Translations under genes and position numbers: made by a program
The notes under the pieces: generated by a model
Seen by the model: the letters and a program-made list of their open reading frames with translations, nothing else
Database searches by the model: none
Told to the model about the DNA's origin: nothing
Source of the DNA: Rhizobium mongolense subsp. loessense
Lineage (GTDB): Bacteria; Pseudomonadota; Alphaproteobacteria; Rhizobiales; Rhizobiaceae
Reading direction: 5' to 3'
DNA length: 64,000 nucleotides
Assembly (NCBI RefSeq): GCF_900099775.1
Contig: NZ_FMTM01000005.1
Location: 186,001 to 250,000, forward strand
Part shown: in pieces, positions 60,225 to 64,000 of the stretch
Layout: each line of letters begins with the position of its first letter
How positions within the stretch are numbered: the first letter of the stretch is position 1

Positions 60225-62135
60225 TCATGCAGTGTTTTGTTCGATAAAGCCTGAACGCAAAGCGGTTTCCGGAGCCTTCGCACGGGAAAGTTCCTGCAGG
60301 AATTGTTCCATCAGAGGAGAATCTCCAAAGCGCCGATAGTTGCGTTCGGAGGCCAGCGAAAACTCGGGTTTGGTTTGCACCAATCGCGCCATTGCAACCT
60401 GGGCTTCCGCCACATCCCCGCGACCCGCCAACAATGCGGTTCGGATCAGCAGGCAATCCGCGTCCTGCGGCGCACGGATCAGGCACTCTCCAATGACGCT
60501 GTCTGCCTCTTCCAGACGACCAGCGGCATAAAGTGCCTGGCCGTGGACATAGGTGTAGTATTCCGGCGCCATAGGGTGTAGGCGCCGCGCGCGTTCGGCA
60601 TTGCTTACTGCCTCGCGGTAAGCTCCGAAACGGACCTGCGCCTTTGCCAAGGCCATCAGGCTGTCAGGGTCGTTGGGGTTGAATTCCACCGCGCGACCCG
60701 CGGCCTGCATGGCGCCGGGATAATCACCGCTGACTGCAAGACCGAAGCTCAAAACCTGGTAACCAATGGCAAGGTTGGGATCGAGACGGATGGCCTGTCG
60801 CGCCTCGCTCAAGCCCGTCTCCACGTCGGCCATCGTGGCTCGCCCGCTTACGCCTTGCGTCATGTCGATGATGTAGGTCATGCCGAGATGGGCTCGCGCC
60901 AACGCATATCCCGGATCGAGCTCCAACGCGCGATGATAGAGTGCTCGCGCGGCAAGAAGCGCTTCTTTGTCTTTCGAACCATGTTTGTAACGGTCGCGCG
61001 CCTTAAGGACGAGATCATAAGCCTCCAGGTTTTCGGTTGGCCGCTTTGAGGCGTCGGCAACTTCGGATTCGCGAACATATGATACGAGGTGCGAAACAAT
61101 CTCGGTCGTGAGTTCCGTCTGTACGGCAAAGACGTCTGCGACGCGGCGATCGTAGCTTTTCGACCACAGATGGGCGCCGCTGCGCGTATCAATCAGCTGT
61201 GCTACGACGCGAAGCTGATCACCCACTCGCCGCGCGCTGCCTTCCACGACATAGCCAGCATCCAACTTTTCGCCGACTTCGCGAATATCGGTTGCCTCTC
61301 CACGCAATGCGAATGTGGAATTGCGAGCGATCACTTGAAGCTCGGGATTGCGTGCCAGTTCCGTGATGATGTCTTCCGTGAGGCCATCGGCAAAGTAGTT
61401 CTGTCCCGTATCGCCACTCATATTGTCGAAGGGAAGCACGGCAACTGAGGGACGCCGATCCATATCGCTGACGCCGGACAGCCAGGTAACCCTGTCGGCG
61501 ATCGTTTCTGTCATCGCCCTCAATCCAGGAATCTGGGTTGCTGCGATCACAAGGAAGAGGACGCTTAAGCCAATCGCATAGGGCGCCGCCCAGCGCGACC
61601 GGTGCAGGGCGCGCGTGAGGCGCCTCAATCCGTTACCGCTGGCGTCGTCTAATCTGACCGCATAGACCTCTAGTTGCTCGGGGATGTTTTTGACTTGCCG
61701 GAAGCCAATTCTTTGGAAAAGGTCACTACGACCGCGGTCGGCGCTCCGCACGACCGCAGCACTGACAAGGATGCTGCCAGGCTCGGCCATGGATTCAAGC
61801 CGCGACGCGACGTTGACGCCATCACCAAACATGTCGCCATCATCTTCGATGACATCTCCAAGATTTATACCGAGACGCAGATTGAAAGGCCTTTCGGCAA
61901 AGCCGACCTGGATGCCGATAGCCGCATCAAGGGCCTCATTCACGCTTGGAAATGCGGCAAGGAACCCGTCGCCGGCGCTCTTGAAAATTCGGCCACCGTG
62001 GCGCTCGACCGACGGTTTGATTACATCGTCGAAAACTGAACGCAGCTCAGCATAGGTCGTCGCCTCATCCTCGGCCATGAGGCGGCTATATCCGGCGATG
62101 TCGCCGGCCATGATTGCAGCGAGCTTTCGTTCCAC
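60225..62135 (-). CDS. Adenylate/guanylate cyclase (class III) with TolB-like and TPR domains
   Basis: 636 residues; GTG 62135 with GAGGA 6 bases upstream. Seen: class III cyclase domain at 1-170 (KLAAIMAGDIAGYSRLMAED, with a metal Asp; IFKSAGDGFLAAFPS; INLGDVIEDDGDMFGDGVNV), one membrane helix near 190 (YAIGLSVLFLVIAATQIPG), then VAVLPFDNMSGDTGQNYFAD and GLTEDIITELARN, and six or so TPRs to the end. Known: many rhizobial genomes carry tens of such proteins. The periplasmic half probably senses and the cytoplasmic half makes cyclic nucleotide. The same sensing half follows a DNA-binding domain at 42798. Confidence 0.9.
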   Translation of the reverse strand: MERKLAAIMAGDIAGYSRLMAEDEATTYAELRSVFDDVIKPSVERHGGRIFKSAGDGFLAAFPSVNEALDAAIGIQVGFAERPFNLRLGINLGDVIEDDGDMFGDGVNVASRLESMAEPGSILVSAAVVRSADRGRSDLFQRIGFRQVKNIPEQLEVYAVRLDDASGNGLRRLTRALHRSRWAAPYAIGLSVLFLVIAATQIPGLRAMTETIADRVTWLSGVSDMDRRPSVAVLPFDNMSGDTGQNYFADGLTEDIITELARNPELQVIARNSTFALRGEATDIREVGEKLDAGYVVEGSARRVGDQLRVVAQLIDTRSGAHLWSKSYDRRVADVFAVQTELTTEIVSHLVSYVRESEVADASKRPTENLEAYDLVLKARDRYKHGSKDKEALLAARALYHRALELDPGYALARAHLGMTYIIDMTQGVSGRATMADVETGLSEARQAIRLDPNLAIGYQVLSFGLAVSGDYPGAMQAAGRAVEFNPNDPDSLMALAKAQVRFGAYREAVSNAERARRLHPMAPEYYTYVHGQALYAAGRLEEADSVIGECLIRAPQDADCLLIRTALLAGRGDVAEAQVAMARLVQTKPEFSLASERNYRRFGDSPLMEQFLQELSRAKAPETALRSGFIEQNTA

Positions 62136-62325
62136 GTCGAGTCCTCGTTACTCCGGCTGAAGATTACAGCATGGTCGCGATCTCAGCCATTCACAGTTGA
62201 GTGCGCACAAGGTTTCAGCCGTGGATGCGACCTGCATGGCCCTTTGAAACAGACGCCAGTTTTTGAGCTTGGTGCGAGCGTTGCTCTGCCAACACGGCCT
62301 GCCTTCGGGTGGGAAGAAAAGGATA

Positions 62326-63099
62326 TCAGCCCTTGCGCTTGGCCGTTCCTGAAATCCATTTTGCCTGCTGGCCGCTCAAAAGGGCGCGATAGCGTTCCTG
62401 GCTCGCGGTCAGGTGGGCGCGCATGGCAGCGCGGGCAGCTTCCGGGTCGCTTGAGGAAATCGCCTTCAGGATTGCCAGATGTTCGCGCTGCAGACCTTCC
62501 TGATAGTTGCGCGATAGCATGCTGTCGGTACCCCAGGGCGAAGCGACGTCGCAGGGGATCGCCCGCATACCGAGTGCATCGAGAACCTCGACATAATAGG
62601 AGTTGTTCGTAGCAGCCGCAATTGCGCGGTGGAAAGCAAAGTCGCTCTTGCCCGTTGCCTCGCCACGCTCAAGCAGCCGGTCGAATTCGAAGAAGGCTTC
62701 GTGGATCTGTGCCTCCTGGGCGGCATTGCGCCGGAGGGCAGCCAGCCCCGCACTTTCAATCTCGAGCCCCATGCGCACCTCGATCACGTTAAGCGCATGG
62801 GAGATCTTGTTACCGACGTCGAGGGTGATCGAACCGAAGGCAAGCGTCGGGTGGTCTTTGACGAAGACGCCCGCACCTTGCCGCGCCTCGACGAGTCCAT
62901 CGGCGGCAAGGGTCGCAATCGCCTCGCGGACAACGGTGCGGCTGACGCCGAAGAGCTCGCCCATCCGGCTTTCCGTCGGCAGCTTCTGGCCGGGCGCGTA
63001 TTCCCCGGACAAGACCTGCGCGCGGATGGCCGAAACCACGCTTTCGGAGAGTTTCGGCCTTCGCTCGATCCTCAAATCAACGGCTGTATCGGCCGCCAT
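62326..63099 (-). CDS. FadR-type GntR-family transcriptional regulator
   Basis: 257 residues; ATG 63099 with AGGAGAG upstream. Seen: an N-terminal winged helix (LSESVVSAIRAQVLSGEYAP, KLPTESRMGELFGVSRTVVR, LVEARQGAGVFV) and an FCD-type all-helical C-domain whose metal ligands fit FAFHRAIAAATNN (Asp/His region) and EHLAILKAISSSDPEAARAA with AMRAHL. Only 9 bp after the TRAP permease stop, on the same strand, so it is cotranscribed and presumably controls that transporter in response to its sugar-acid substrate (inference from the family). Confidence 0.92.
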   Translation of the reverse strand: MAADTAVDLRIERRPKLSESVVSAIRAQVLSGEYAPGQKLPTESRMGELFGVSRTVVREAIATLAADGLVEARQGAGVFVKDHPTLAFGSITLDVGNKISHALNVIEVRMGLEIESAGLAALRRNAAQEAQIHEAFFEFDRLLERGEATGKSDFAFHRAIAAATNNSYYVEVLDALGMRAIPCDVASPWGTDSMLSRNYQEGLQREHLAILKAISSSDPEAARAAMRAHLTASQERYRALLSGQQAKWISGTAKRKG

Positions 63100-63108
63100 G
63101 TCGCTCTC

Positions 63109-64000
63109 CTACTTGAACGCAGCCGGCAGCCACAGTGAAATTGCCGGGATATAGGTGACCAGTCCAAGCACCACGAGGCCTGCGCCGTAGAACGGCCAGA
63201 TCGAGCGCATAGCCTCCCAGACCGAAATCTTGCCGACCGCACAAGCCACGAATTGCACCGCGCCAACTGGAGGCGTGTTCAGTCCGATGCCGAAATTCAG
63301 GATCATGATCACGCCGAAATGCACCGGATCGACGCCGTAGGCCTGCGCCACCGGCAGGAAGATCGGCGTGCAGATGATGATCGTCGGTCCCATGTCCATG
63401 AAGGTGCCGAGCACAAGCATCAAAACATTGAGCAGGAGCAGCACAGTCAGTGGATCGTCGGCTACGGCCTTCATCCAGACCACCAGCGACGCAGGCACTT
63501 TAAGGAAGGCCATCAGCCAGGAGAAAGCGGCGGCGGTGCCAATGATCAAAAGCACCATTGCCGTCGTGCGCACGGCGCCTTGCGTGGCGTGGACGAAGTC
63601 TTTCCAGCTCATCTGGCGGTAGACGAAGACGGTTACGAGCAGCGCGTAGAGCACAGCGATGCACGAGCTTTCCGTCGCCGTGAAGATGCCGGACCTCACC
63701 CCGCCGAAGATGATGGCGATCAGCAGGAGCCCGGGCAATGCGACAGCGAGCAGATGCGCCACCATGGTAAAGCCGGGGAACGGCTCCGTCGGATAGCCGC
63801 GCGAGCGCGCGACGATGTAGGCAGTCACCATGAGTGCAGCTGCAAGCAAAAGGCCTGGCAGAATGCCGGCGGTGAACAGGTCGGCGATGGATATTTTGCC
63901 GCCGGCAGAGATCGAATAGATGATCATGTTGTGGGAGGGCGGCAGAAGCAGCGCGATCAGCGCCGCCATAGAAGTGACGTTGACGGCGTAGTCCGCGCCA
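63109..64000 (-). CDS. TRAP transporter large permease DctM-type, C-terminal part (5' end outside window)
   Basis: Open to the window edge, so the N-terminal third is missing; the ATG at 63969 is internal. Seen: PPSHNMIIYSISAGGKISIA, FGGVRSGIFTATESSCIAVL, MDMGPTIIICTPIFLPVAQA, NFGIGLNTPPVGAVQFVACA, all conserved in DctM permeases, and about nine membrane helices. Known: DctM works with DctQ and a periplasmic binding protein to take up C4-dicarboxylates, sugar acids or similar compounds; those genes should lie just outside. Neighbouring FadR-type regulator suggests a hexuronate or related substrate. Confidence 0.92.
   Translation of the reverse strand, partial: GADYAVNVTSMAALIALLLPPSHNMIIYSISAGGKISIADLFTAGILPGLLLAAALMVTAYIVARSRGYPTEPFPGFTMVAHLLAVALPGLLLIAIIFGGVRSGIFTATESSCIAVLYALLVTVFVYRQMSWKDFVHATQGAVRTTAMVLLIIGTAAAFSWLMAFLKVPASLVVWMKAVADDPLTVLLLLNVLMLVLGTFMDMGPTIIICTPIFLPVAQAYGVDPVHFGVIMILNFGIGLNTPPVGAVQFVACAVGKISVWEAMRSIWPFYGAGLVVLGLVTYIPAISLWLPAAFK

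Noticed and set aside
1..64000. CRISPR array, tRNA or rRNA genes
   Set aside because: No regularly spaced repeats and no tRNA-like or rRNA-like sequence were seen on reading either strand; a dedicated scan was not possible.

Overview
The window looks like chromosomal DNA of a Rhizobiaceae bacterium, most likely Rhizobium sensu lato. The evidence is the gene content: the K-antigen block rkpU-rkpA-rkpG-rkpH-rkpI-rkpJ, DUF1127 and DUF982 proteins, a rhizobial-type flagellin, and class III cyclase/TPR proteins. No rRNA, tRNA or CRISPR array was seen. All family assignments come from reading motifs in the translated sequence; no search was run.

Layout. 0-0.9 kb: end of a dhaK-dhaL kinase operon. 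1.0-3.7 kb: capsule ABC export genes of KpsM, KpsT and KpsE type, overlapping one another. 3.7-5.1 kb: a relic of an IS110-type transposase and an RTX-repeat protein. 5.3-16.5 kb: a variable, visibly AT-richer region with two hexapeptide acyltransferases, an HTH-FkbM methyltransferase fusion with a probable operator, a second methyltransferase coupled to a small phage-like ABA-sandwich protein (a paralogue lies opposite), three glycosyltransferases, another methyltransferase, a single-module KpsC-like gene and a phytanoyl-CoA-dioxygenase-like gene. 16.6-33.1 kb: the conserved, GC-rich K-antigen core: a capsule-synthesis gene, the outer-membrane export lipoprotein, the 2480-residue fatty-acid-synthase-like RkpA, the PLP enzyme RkpG, the reductase RkpH, the LtaS-like membrane protein RkpI and the KpsS-like RkpJ.

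33.2-57.5 kb is an accessory decoration region. It contains a beta-helix lipoprotein, several glycosyltransferases, a pyruvyltransferase-like gene, an ELM1-family gene, three membrane acyltransferases with SGNH domains, and five genes or relics carrying a sialyltransferase/MptE-like signature. Acyltransferase and signature gene recur side by side three times; one of the three signature genes is decayed. Interspersed are a DUF1127 gene, a GNAT gene, a winged-helix/TPR regulator, an isolated flagellin with an internal duplication, and a frameshifted GNAT gene. 57.9-64 kb returns to ordinary chromosome: an MsbA-type ABC exporter, DUF982, an adenylate-cyclase/TPR protein, a FadR-type regulator and the end of a TRAP transporter.

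How it fits together (inference): RkpA/G/H probably build an unusual acyl chain or long-chain-base lipid. The KpsS/KpsC-like proteins start the linker on a lipid, and the glycosyltransferases, methyltransferases, acyltransferases and pyruvyltransferase build and decorate the glycan. KpsM/T/E with the RkpU-type lipoprotein export it. The best candidates for something undescribed are the HTH-FkbM fusion with its palindrome, the recurring acyltransferase plus sialyltransferase-like module, and the methyltransferase/ABA-sandwich pair.
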